DNA from: Clostridiaceae bacterium
GTDB lineage: Bacteria; Bacillota; Clostridia; Saccharofermentanales; UBA5734
DNA length: 7,134 nucleotides
NCBI GenBank assembly: GCA_012727965.1
Contig: JAAYFZ010000231.1
Location: forward strand, 1 to 7,134
Direction of reading: 5' to 3'
Below the pieces are notes generated by a model. The model made no database searches. It was not told where the DNA came from and worked only from the letters and a program-made list of their open reading frames with translations. Of the stretch, positions 1-6,031 are shown one piece after another (the first letter of the stretch is position 1; every line of letters begins with the position of its first letter). The translations under genes and the position numbers were made by a program.

Positions 1-5
1 ATGTT

Positions 6-57
6 AGGAAGGAGAGGCTGTCTGTTTATCAAGAAGCAGACAGCTTAACTGCTGATA
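6..57 (+). promoter_or_regulatory. purD leader: distant Shine-Dalgarno plus hairpin
   Basis: AAGGAG at 9-14 is a good Shine-Dalgarno sequence but lies 43 bases before the purD ATG at 58. Between them is a perfect inverted repeat, GCTGTCTG (17-24) and CAGACAGC (37-44) with a 12-base loop. It extends by one G.U and one A-U pair to 15-46. Folding it would leave about 11-15 bases between the Shine-Dalgarno and the ATG. No ATG, GTG or TTG sits at normal distance downstream of AAGGAG, and bases 45-57 hold no ribosome site. The hairpin lacks a following T-run, so it is a poor terminator. Any upstream gene would end at or before TAG 5-7 or TAA 46-48 in frames 2 and 1; its identity cannot be seen. The bridging role is inference. 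Confidence 0.45.
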
Positions 58-1323
58 ATGAAAATTCTAGTAGTAGGCGGCGGCGGTCGCGAGCATGCTA
101 TCGTCTGGAAACTTGCCCGCAGCAGCAGAGTGAGTAAACTCTATTGTGCCCCTGGTAATGGTGGTACAGTTGAAATTGCTGAGAATATCCCGGCAAAAGC
201 CACCGATCTGGAGGCTATAAAAGATTTTGCTCTTCGCGAGAATATCGATCTGGTGTTTGTAGCTCCTGATGATCCGCTGGCTATGGGCATGGTTGATTAC
301 CTGGAAGCTGCTGGTATTAGAGCGTTTGGCCCAAGAGCTTCAGCTGCCAGACTCGAGGCCAGCAAGTCTTTTGCCAAGGATCTGATGAAAAAATATAATA
401 TTCCGACTGCAGCATACGAAACATTTACTGATATGGATGCAGCTCTTGCTTATATCAATAACTGTGATCTTCCAGTCGTGATCAAAGCCGATGGACTGGC
501 TCTGGGAAAAGGTGTTATCATCGCCGAAACCAGAGAGGATGCGATAAAGGCAGTCAAGGATATGATGTCTGATGGTGTTTTCGGCAGTGCCGGCAGAATG
601 ATAGTTGTTGAAGAGTTTCTGCGCGGTCCAGAGCTTACAGTTCTTGCTTTTGCCGATGGGAAGACTGTGAAGTCGATGGTATCATCGCGTGATCATAAGC
701 GTGCACTTGATGGTGACAAAGGATTAAATACTGGTGGTATGGGCGCGATCGCTCCAGGTGCTGATTTAACAGAAGAACAGCAGAGATTGATGCATGAGCA
801 GATATTCCAGCCGACGATTGATGCGATGAGAGCAGAGGGCGCTCCTTTTCACGGGGTAATATATTTCGGCCTGATGCTGACAGAATATGGCCCGAAGGTT
901 ATTGAATATAATGCCAGATTTGGAGATCCGGAAGCTCAGGTTGTCCTGCCGCTATTAGAAACTGATCTGGTCGACATAATTGATTCATGTATTGATGGCA
1001 CTCTGGATCAACAGGATATAGTTTGGAGCGATAGACATGCATGTGTTGTTGTTATGGCTTCAGGTGGCTACCCCGGTAACTATGAAACATCAAAGATCAT
1101 AAGTGGACTGGAAAATGCTGTAAAACCAGGAGAAGATGCTATAATATTTCATGCCGGTACAATTCGTAACGGTAAGGACGTAAGTACCTCAGGTGGACGT
1201 GTACTTGGTATTACAGCCTTGGCTGATGACCGTGAACAGGCGATAGACAGAGCCTACGAAATCATTGACAGAATCAGTTTTGAAAACTGTCATTACCGCA
1301 GGGATATTGGGAGAACATGCTGA
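58..1323 (+). CDS. purD: Phosphoribosylamine--glycine ligase (GAR synthetase)
   Basis: This cytosolic ATP-grasp enzyme joins glycine to 5-phosphoribosylamine, with ATP hydrolysis, to give glycinamide ribonucleotide in de novo purine synthesis. The 421-residue length is normal for PurD. Visible landmarks are the N-terminal VVGGGGREHA (residues 5-14), the ATP-grasp lysine segment IKADGLALGKGV (142-153), NTGGMGA in the middle of the grasp domain, and EYNARFGDPEAQ (283-294), which carries the metal and substrate-binding residues. The segment VAPDDPLAMGMVDYLEAAG, instead of the more common VGPE-PL form, matches my memory of clostridial PurD. The ATG at 58 is chosen because MKILVVGGGG aligns with the family N-terminus, although no Shine-Dalgarno lies close to it. 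The 3' end overlaps the next gene by 7 bases, so translation of the two is probably coupled. The gene upstream is outside the window, so membership of a pur operon cannot be confirmed. Confidence 0.97.
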   Translation: MKILVVGGGGREHAIVWKLARSSRVSKLYCAPGNGGTVEIAENIPAKATDLEAIKDFALRENIDLVFVAPDDPLAMGMVDYLEAAGIRAFGPRASAARLEASKSFAKDLMKKYNIPTAAYETFTDMDAALAYINNCDLPVVIKADGLALGKGVIIAETREDAIKAVKDMMSDGVFGSAGRMIVVEEFLRGPELTVLAFADGKTVKSMVSSRDHKRALDGDKGLNTGGMGAIAPGADLTEEQQRLMHEQIFQPTIDAMRAEGAPFHGVIYFGLMLTEYGPKVIEYNARFGDPEAQVVLPLLETDLVDIIDSCIDGTLDQQDIVWSDRHACVVVMASGGYPGNYETSKIISGLENAVKPGEDAIIFHAGTIRNGKDVSTSGGRVLGITALADDREQAIDRAYEIIDRISFENCHYRRDIGRTC

Positions 1324-2519
1324 AAATTGGTATTTGCGGAGGAACATTTGATCCGTTTCATAATGGCCATATGGCTCTCATCAGTGCTGCACTTGATAGT
1401 GGCAGGATCGACCGTCTGCTGGTTATCCCGGCCGGTGATCCGCCGCATAAACAGCATGAACCTGTGATGCCGGCAATTTATCGATATGAGATGACACGCA
1501 AGAGTCTTAGGGATATTCCCAGCACCAGAGTTGTTGATCTGGAAATACTAAAAGAGGGCAGATCTTATACGCTTGATACAATTCGCATGGTCCGGGCAGA
1601 GTATCAGGAGCCTACAGAAATATATCTGATTTATGGATCGGATATTATCTATGATCTGGAAAAATGGCATGAGCCCGAAGCCTTACTGGCTGAATGCACG
1701 ATGCTGTTGGCTATTCGTGGTGGCGATGATGAGAAGAGGGTGTCCAAATTAGCGGCAAGACTTAACAAAAAATTCAATGCCAAAATTGAATTGTTCAAAG
1801 CTCCGAAGATTGAATTGTCAAGTACCGAGATCAGAGAACGTATTATTGCTGGCAAAAACTGGAAGAAATCTGTACCTGGTCCTGCAGCTGCTGTTATCAG
1901 CGATAATAAGTTCTATACGCTAATTTCATCTTTGGAAATGCTAAACGTAGAAGATCGCGGCAAGACGGGGAAACTTGAGAGAAGTATCTGGCCCTGGCTG
2001 ACGCATAAACGTCTGCTGCATTCGGCAAATGTCATGCTTTATGCTATTAAGCTTGCAAATGAACACGGAGTAGACTTATATCAGGCTGCTGCTGCCGGTC
2101 TGCTGCATGATTGCGCTAAATGTCTTCAACATGACCAACTGATGGACTATGCTGCCAGAGCAGGTGATGAGCAGCTTCTGCAGGAAGAACTGGCACATGG
2201 GCCAGCTGGAGCTGTGATGGCCAAGGAAATTTTCTGCATTACAGATCAGGAGATTTTGCAGTCTGTTCATTATCATACGACTGGGCGAGCCGGTATGACT
2301 AAACTTGAAAAAATCATTTTTCTGGCTGATAAGATTGAGCTTGGGAGAACATATCATGACCTCGACCCAATAAGAGAGGCGGCAGAAACTGATCTCGATC
2401 AGGCAATGTTGATTTGTCTTACAGAGGTTGAGTCTTTTTTAAGAAGAAGCAACAGACCGTCGCATCCATATTCATTGGACGCGATTTCTGAAATCAGACA
2501 AAAAAACAAAAAGGAATGA
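1317..2519 (+). CDS. nadD: NadD-YqeK fusion: nicotinate-nucleotide adenylyltransferase with C-terminal HD phosphohydrolase
   Basis: The N-terminal domain (about 1-200) should transfer AMP from ATP to nicotinate mononucleotide, giving deamido-NAD. It has the nucleotidyltransferase signature GGTFDPFHNGH (8-18), YGSD ending at D109 followed by LEKWH, and the SSTEIR motif (168-173). The C-terminal domain (about 220-400) matches YqeK, an HD-superfamily metal enzyme reported to cleave diadenosine tetraphosphate symmetrically. Its candidate metal ligands are H235, H264-D265 in LLHDCAK, H294 in HGPAGA, H318/H320 in HYHTTGR and D338 in LADKIELGR. In most Firmicutes these are two adjacent genes; here one uninterrupted frame of 400 codons joins them through a linker at about 200-225. 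The start ATGCTGA overlaps the purD stop. GGGAG at 1309-1313 is only 3 bases away, so coupled re-initiation is likely. All key motifs of both halves are intact. Confidence 0.95.
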   Translation: MLKIGICGGTFDPFHNGHMALISAALDSGRIDRLLVIPAGDPPHKQHEPVMPAIYRYEMTRKSLRDIPSTRVVDLEILKEGRSYTLDTIRMVRAEYQEPTEIYLIYGSDIIYDLEKWHEPEALLAECTMLLAIRGGDDEKRVSKLAARLNKKFNAKIELFKAPKIELSSTEIRERIIAGKNWKKSVPGPAAAVISDNKFYTLISSLEMLNVEDRGKTGKLERSIWPWLTHKRLLHSANVMLYAIKLANEHGVDLYQAAAAGLLHDCAKCLQHDQLMDYAARAGDEQLLQEELAHGPAGAVMAKEIFCITDQEILQSVHYHTTGRAGMTKLEKIIFLADKIELGRTYHDLDPIREAAETDLDQAMLICLTEVESFLRRSNRPSHPYSLDAISEIRQKNKKE

Positions 2520-2525
2520 AGCTGG

Positions 2526-2554
2526 TTGTATTTGCTGGCTTTTTCATAGATAAT
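2526..2554 (+). promoter_or_regulatory. Possible weak promoter before rsfS
   Basis: The 117-base gap between the nadD-yqeK stop and rsfS holds TTGTAT (2526-2531) and GATAAT (2549-2554), 17 bases apart. The -10 is a 5/6 match to the sigma-A consensus but the -35 only 3/6. The -10 lies at the edge of a perfect 12-base palindrome, GATAATATTATC (2549-2560). I see no terminator in the gap, so rsfS could equally be read from the upstream operon. Confidence 0.3.
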
Positions 2555-2621
2555 ATTATCAAGAAGATAGTTGCACTTGATGAATTTGAGAAGATTCGCA
2601 GTAGGCAGCAAGCATCCAGTT

Positions 2622-2639
2622 AAGGAGGGTGATAATTTG
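2622..2639 (+). promoter_or_regulatory. rsfS ribosome binding site and TTG start
   Basis: AAGGAGGG at 2622-2629 lies 7 bases before TTG at 2637 (8 from the core AAGGAGG). This strong site decides the start: the ATG further upstream (2571) would place the Shine-Dalgarno inside the coding region and add 22 residues (MHLMNLRRFAVGSKHPVK...) that do not resemble the RsfS family N-terminus. Confidence 0.85.
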
Positions 2640-2969
2640 ACCATCGAAGAAATAACAGGAAAAATAGTTGAAATTCTCGATAGCAAAAAAGCAGTTGACG
2701 TCAATGTTATTGATGTTGAAGGCAAAACAATTCTGGCAGATAGATTTGTTGTAGCTACTGGTACATCAGTGACACATATCAAATCATTGGCCGGTGAGGT
2801 TGAATTTCAGATGAAGGATAAATACGGTATTGTGCCTGACCATGTTGAGGGCTACGAAACAGGACGTTGGGTTCTTCTTGATTACGATGATGTCGTAGTT
2901 CATGTATTCCATGAAGAAGAACGCGATTTCTATAGTCTTGAGAAACTTTGGCAGCACAGCCGCGCCTGA
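2637..2969 (+). CDS. rsfS: Ribosomal silencing factor RsfS (YbeB/YqeL, DUF143 family)
   Basis: RsfS binds protein uL14 of the large ribosomal subunit and blocks its joining to the small subunit, which saves translation when nutrients are short. The 110-residue product, counted from the TTG start, fits the family's usual 105-120. Recognisable family segments are ADRFVVATGTS (34-44), the helix around HIKSLAGEVE, the stretch KYGIVPDHVEGYETGRWVLLDY, then VVVHVFHEEERDFYSLEKLW near the C-terminus. The protein is small, with no signal peptide or membrane segment. Its place just after nadD and yqeK is the classical Firmicutes order (nadD-yqeK-rsfS, yqeJ-yqeK-yqeL in Bacillus subtilis), which supports the call. 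A strong terminator starts 24 bases after the stop, so rsfS is probably the last gene of this transcript. Confidence 0.95.
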   Translation: MTIEEITGKIVEILDSKKAVDVNVIDVEGKTILADRFVVATGTSVTHIKSLAGEVEFQMKDKYGIVPDHVEGYETGRWVLLDYDDVVVHVFHEEERDFYSLEKLWQHSRA

Positions 2970-2992
2970 TATAAAATGACAGATATTGTCTG

Positions 2993-3020
2993 GAGAAGCA
3001 GCTTATGCTGCTTCTTTTTT
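2993..3020 (+). terminator. Intrinsic terminator after rsfS
   Basis: AGAAGCAGC (2994-3002) pairs perfectly with GCTGCTTCT (3007-3015) around a TTAT loop, and a run of six T (3015-3020) follows. This is a textbook Rho-independent terminator. It ends only 30 bases before the comEA start codon, leaving little room for a separate comEA promoter. Confidence 0.9.
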
Positions 3021-3050
3021 CTGTCAAAATTATGGCAGGAGGTGAGACAA

Positions 3051-3809
3051 ATGTCGCAAGGGAAAAAGAGTGTTAACCGTTGGCTTATAATAATTTCTCT
3101 GGCAGTAATAGCAAGTCTTGCCTGGGATCTGTTGTCCTCTGAGCCCGACGGGATAGCGATTTCAGCCGGTTCTGAAGATTCAGCTGGTTCTGAAGATAGA
3201 GAAGAAAAAACAGATAATATGCATCTGACAGGATTGGATAATGAAGATGCATCTGACAAAAACTCAGTGCAAAATAATGAATTAAGTGAGCAAGATGAAT
3301 CAAATAACAAGAATTATAACAATGATAAATCAGAAGTTATATCACAAGATTCGGCTGAGAGATATCCGGTTTATATTGTTGGTGCTATAAACAAGCCAGG
3401 TATTTACAAGATTGAAGATGAAACCTGTCTCTATGAGCTGATTGAACTGGCTGGCGGGCTGACTGAATCTGCTGCTGACGATAGAATCAATCTGGCAGCC
3501 AGGCTGAGCAAGCATCAGCTGATCAGGATACCGACTGTAGAGGAGTGGCTGCAAGAACCTGAGAGATATGACTATAACGTTATAGTGGACCAAGATACCA
3601 GTCACAACAGTGAAGAAAAACTAGTAAACATTAATCTGGCTGATGCTGTTGAACTGGAAACTTTGCCCGGTGTCGGACCTTCAACGGCAAGAGCGATAAT
3701 TGATCATCGTAATAAAAATGGACGGTTTAGTACGATTGAAGAGCTGATGCTTGTGCCCGGTATCAAGGAAAACAGGTTTGCCAGTCTGCGCGATCTGATA
3801 ACGGCCTGA
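3051..3809 (+). CDS. comEA: ComEA-type competence protein: membrane-anchored DNA receptor with SLBB and helix-hairpin-helix domains
   Basis: ComEA sits in the cytoplasmic membrane and binds incoming double-stranded DNA for natural transformation. The 252-residue product shows the usual order. A short basic N-terminus (GKKSVNR) precedes one membrane anchor (WLIIISLAVIASLAWDLL, about 11-28). A long polar, acidic linker rich in S, D, E and N follows (about 30-103). An SLBB domain begins YPVYIVGAINKPGIY (105 on). The C-terminal helix-hairpin-helix pair has VNINLADAVELETLPGVGPSTA (192-213), with the LPGVGP hairpin at 205-210, and a second VPGIKENRF (235-243). The linker is longer than in most ComEA proteins I know. 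ATG 3051 is chosen because AGGAGGTGA (3037-3045) precedes it at good spacing. The longer frame from 2976 would run through the terminator. comEB and comEC are not seen downstream; thrS follows instead. Whether the cell is transformable cannot be judged here. Confidence 0.92.
   Translation: MSQGKKSVNRWLIIISLAVIASLAWDLLSSEPDGIAISAGSEDSAGSEDREEKTDNMHLTGLDNEDASDKNSVQNNELSEQDESNNKNYNNDKSEVISQDSAERYPVYIVGAINKPGIYKIEDETCLYELIELAGGLTESAADDRINLAARLSKHQLIRIPTVEEWLQEPERYDYNVIVDQDTSHNSEEKLVNINLADAVELETLPGVGPSTARAIIDHRNKNGRFSTIEELMLVPGIKENRFASLRDLITA
3162..3197 (+). repeat. Tandem 18-base repeat in the comEA linker
   Basis: Two head-to-tail copies of TCAGCYGGTTCTGAAGAT (3162-3179 and 3180-3197) differ at one base. 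Being a multiple of three, the unit stays in frame and encodes SAGSED twice in the flexible acidic linker. This looks like a slippage or unequal-crossover duplication that lengthened the linker. Confidence 0.9.
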
Positions 3810-3854
3810 TCCCGGAGATATCCTGGTGATTCTTGCTAGTACCATGCGGAACAG

Positions 3855-3883
3855 TTGTCAAGAATTGACAGGTGTATTATTAT
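3855..3883 (+). promoter_or_regulatory. Probable sigma-A promoter of thrS
   Basis: TTGTCA (3855-3860) and TATTAT (3878-3883) are each 5/6 matches to the sigma-A boxes and are exactly 17 bases apart. This predicts a transcript start near 3890 and a leader of about 60 bases before the thrS ATG. The -35 is part of an inverted repeat, TGTCAA-GAA-TTGACA (3856-3870), which could be an operator or could be chance. The leader is too short for a T-box and I see no T-box sequence GGGTGG...CCGCG. Another TATTAT at 3875-3880 overlaps and is an alternative -10. Confidence 0.6.
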
Positions 3884-3951
3884 GAAACGTGATGATTTAG
3901 CTGCTTAGGCTGATCACCATTTTAAATCAATTGAATTTTGGGAGGCATAAC

Positions 3952-5724
3952 ATGTCAGATTTTTTAGATCCGGTCTATAAACAGACCTTTCGTCATACAA
4001 GCTCACATATAATGGCGCATGCGGTTAAGAGACTTTTTCCAGAGGCTAAGCTAGCAATCGGCCCGGCAATCGAAAATGGCTTCTATTATGATTTCGACTA
4101 TGATGGCACATTCACAGCTGAAGATCTAAAAAAAATCGAGGCTGAGATGAAAAAAATAGTTAAGGAACGTCTTGATGTCGAGCGTTTCGAGCTTCCTCGT
4201 ACTGAGGCCAGAAAACTCATGGAGGAGAAGGGCGAGATCTACAAGGTCGAGCTGATCGATGAGCTGGGCGAAGATGAAGTCATATCGTTTTATAAGCAAG
4301 GTGATTTTGTCGATCTATGCGCCGGACCTCATCTGGCTAATACCAACATGGTTAGAGCATTCAAACTTACTCAGGTGGCTGGCGCTTACTGGCGCGGCAG
4401 TGAAAAGAACAAAATGCTCCAGAGGATATATGGAACCAGCTTCCCTGACAAAGAACAACTTAAGCTCTATCTTGAACAGCTTGAGGATGCTAAAAAAAGA
4501 GATCATAACAAGATCGGTCGTGAGCTTGGATTTTTCACGACTGTTGATTATATCGGTCAAGGACTGCCGATCATGCTGCCGAAGGGTGCCAAGACACTTC
4601 AGGTGCTGCAGCGTTTTGTAGAGGATGAAGAGGAGAGAAGGGGCTATCTGATCACTAAGACTCCATTTATGGCAAAATCAGATCTCTATAAAATAAGTGG
4701 GCATTGGCAGCATTATCGTGATGGCATGTTCATAATCGGTGATGAGGAAAAGGCTGATCAAGAAGAGGTTTTAGCATTGCGTCCTATGACCTGTCCTTTC
4801 CAGTTTCAGGCATATTTGCAAAAAACAAGAAGTTATCGAGATCTGCCTATTCGCTATGGTGAAACATCGACGCTATTCCGTAATGAATCATCAGGCGAGA
4901 TGCATGGTCTGATCCGTGTTCGTCAGTTTACGATTTCTGAGGGACATCTGATCTGTGCGCCGGATCAGCTGGAGGAGGAATTCAGAAACAGCCTCGACCT
5001 GGCAAACTATATGTTAAAAGCAGTAGGCCTTGATGAAGATGTCAGCTACAGATTCTCAAAATGGGATCCTGAGAATCGCGAGAAGTTTATTGGAGACGCG
5101 GTTCAATGGGAGGCTGTTCAGGATACAATGAAGCAGATCCTCGATCATATGGAGCTTAATTATGAAACCGCTATCGGCGAGGCCGCGTTTTACGGACCTA
5201 AGCTGGATATTCAGATCAAAAATGTTTTTGGCAAAGAGGATACATTGATTACGATTCAAATAGATTTCCAGCTGGCTGAACGTTTCGGCATGTTTTATAC
5301 CGACAGCGATGGCGAGAGGAAGAATCCTTATATAATCCATAGAACTTCTATTGGTTGTTATGAGCGAACACTGGCTCTTCTATTAGAGAAGTACGCTGGA
5401 GCACTGCCATTGTGGCTTGCTCCTGAACAGGGTCGTGTGCTGGCTATTTCCGAGAAGCATGCTGATGCTGCACATGAACTGGCCGCTAGACTGCGTCAGG
5501 CTGGACTAAGGATCGATGTCGATGATAGAGCTGAGAAGATCGGCAAGAAGATCCGCGAAGCTCAGATGGAAAAAGTTCATTATATGATGATCATTGGCGA
5601 TCAGGAAATTGAAAATGGTACTGCCTCTGTTAGATCAAGGCTTCATGGCGATCTCGGCAGCATGGATGTAGATGCGCTGATTGCAAAAATGAAGCAGGAA
5701 GTAAGAGATCTGGTTACAAGATAA
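3952..5724 (+). CDS. thrS: Threonine--tRNA ligase, short form without TGS domain
   Basis: This class II synthetase charges tRNA-Thr with threonine in the cytosol and removes mis-attached serine. At 590 residues it is about 50 shorter than typical ThrRS because it begins directly at the editing domain and lacks the N-terminal TGS domain. The editing site is intact: H15 and H19 in HTSSH, and C123/H127 in CAGPH. In the catalytic core the zinc ligands are C281 (RPMTCP), H332 (SEGHLIC) and H463 (IIHRTS). Motif 2 carries R310 in LFRNESSGEMHGL, and motif 3 carries R472 in CYERTLALLLE. The anticodon-binding domain runs from about LPLWLAPEQG (489) to the end. ATG 3952 is chosen because GGGAGG (3940-3945) lies 6 bases before it; a TTG at 3931 would put that site inside the gene. 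No frameshift is seen. TGS-less ThrRS is known to me from Clostridia, so this is probably native, not damaged. Confidence 0.96.
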   Translation: MSDFLDPVYKQTFRHTSSHIMAHAVKRLFPEAKLAIGPAIENGFYYDFDYDGTFTAEDLKKIEAEMKKIVKERLDVERFELPRTEARKLMEEKGEIYKVELIDELGEDEVISFYKQGDFVDLCAGPHLANTNMVRAFKLTQVAGAYWRGSEKNKMLQRIYGTSFPDKEQLKLYLEQLEDAKKRDHNKIGRELGFFTTVDYIGQGLPIMLPKGAKTLQVLQRFVEDEEERRGYLITKTPFMAKSDLYKISGHWQHYRDGMFIIGDEEKADQEEVLALRPMTCPFQFQAYLQKTRSYRDLPIRYGETSTLFRNESSGEMHGLIRVRQFTISEGHLICAPDQLEEEFRNSLDLANYMLKAVGLDEDVSYRFSKWDPENREKFIGDAVQWEAVQDTMKQILDHMELNYETAIGEAAFYGPKLDIQIKNVFGKEDTLITIQIDFQLAERFGMFYTDSDGERKNPYIIHRTSIGCYERTLALLLEKYAGALPLWLAPEQGRVLAISEKHADAAHELAARLRQAGLRIDVDDRAEKIGKKIREAQMEKVHYMMIIGDQEIENGTASVRSRLHGDLGSMDVDALIAKMKQEVRDLVTR

Positions 5725-5764
5725 TATCTTGTCTGAAAATGAGTCTCCCTTCAGCTGATAAGTC

Positions 5765-5786
5765 TGATAAATCATGAAATTTATCA
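5765..5786 (+). other. AT-rich hairpin downstream of thrS
   Basis: TGATAAAT (5765-5772) and ATTTATCA (5779-5786) form a perfect 8-base-pair inverted repeat around a 6-base loop, 41 bases after the thrS stop. It has no T-run on the + strand and is too AT-rich to be a strong terminator. It may protect the 3' end of the thrS message or have no function. Confidence 0.4.
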
Positions 5787-5799
5787 AAGGATATTATAA

Positions 5800-5830
5800 A
5801 GGAGTCGGTCTGGTCTGCAGACCGGCTCCT
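5800..5830 (+). terminator. GC-rich hairpin, possible thrS terminator
   Basis: AGGAGTCGGTCT (5800-5811) pairs with AGACCGGCTCCT (5819-5830) as a 12-base-pair stem with one G.U pair and a 7-base loop. A competing fold is the perfect palindrome GGTCTGCAGACC (5812-5823). The sequence after the stem (ATCAGTTTATAG) has only a weak T-run, so this is either an imperfect intrinsic terminator for thrS or another RNA structure. The rest of 5725-5898 shows no coding sequence I can support. Confidence 0.45.
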
Positions 5831-5898
5831 ATCAGTTTATAGCTTAAGTACAGCATTGTTGTGGTGTATAGGTTAGGGCAGGCTTATACCTGGACAAC

Positions 5899-5932
5899 AA
5901 AAAAGCTGCCTCAGATACTTCTGAAACAGCTT
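5899..5932 (-). terminator. Intrinsic terminator of the tRNA-Pro gene
   Basis: On the minus strand AAGCTGTTTCAGA pairs with TCTGAGGCAGCTT (13 pairs, two of them G.U) around the loop AGTA, followed by a T-run (A-run at 5899-5904 on the + strand). It begins 10 bases after the CCA end of the tRNA. Read on the + strand the two G.U pairs become mismatches and no T-run follows, so it works for the minus strand. Confidence 0.88.
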
Positions 5933-5942
5933 CTTAAATTGA

Positions 5943-6018
5943 TGGTCGGAGTGAGAGGACTTGAACCTCCGGCCTCTTGGTCCCGAACCAAGCGCTCTAC
6001 CACCTGAGCCACACCCCG
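5943..6018 (-). tRNA. tRNA-Pro, anticodon CGG
   Basis: The minus strand folds as a complete 76-base tRNA with encoded CCA. The acceptor stem is CGGGGTG with CACTCCG (one G.U at pair 4-69) and discriminator A73. The D-arm is GCTC-AGGTGGTA-GAGC. The anticodon stem is CTTGG/CCAAG around loop TTCGGGA, which gives anticodon CGG (reads CCG). The T-arm is GGAGG-TTCAAGT-CCTCT. The C1-G72 pair with A73 and the G35-G36 anticodon bases are proline identity elements in bacteria. It has its own promoter and terminator, so it is a single-gene transcript. It lies tail-to-tail with thrS and head-to-head with thyA. Confidence 0.97.
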
Positions 6019-6031
6019 ATAAGCCTTCACA

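Noticed and set aside
15..46. Leader hairpin as an intrinsic terminator of an upstream gene
   Set aside because: No T-run follows the stem (TAACTGCTG), so termination there is unlikely.
2571..2636. Longer rsfS reading frame from an upstream ATG
   Set aside because: The strong AAGGAGGG site would lie inside the gene and the extra residues do not match the RsfS family; TTG at 2637 fits better.
2976..3050. Longer comEA reading frame starting at 2976
   Set aside because: It would translate the rsfS terminator, and the excellent AGGAGGTGA site points to ATG 3051, directly before a normal membrane anchor.
1649..3605. Several minus-strand open frames of 60-130 codons opposite nadD, rsfS and comEA
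   Set aside because: They lie opposite well-supported genes and show no recognisable domains or consistent ribosome sites.
3882..3908. Eight-codon leader peptide (MKRDDLAA) before thrS
   Set aside because: It has no threonine codons and only a weak ribosome site, and it overlaps the -10 box, so it would not be on the predicted transcript.
3810..3951. T-box riboswitch for thrS
   Set aside because: The gap is only 142 bases, the leader from the predicted promoter about 60, and no T-box sequence or following terminator is visible.
4259..4621. A 120-codon + frame inside thrS
   Set aside because: It is a shadow in another frame of the thrS editing and catalytic region; thrS itself is intact.
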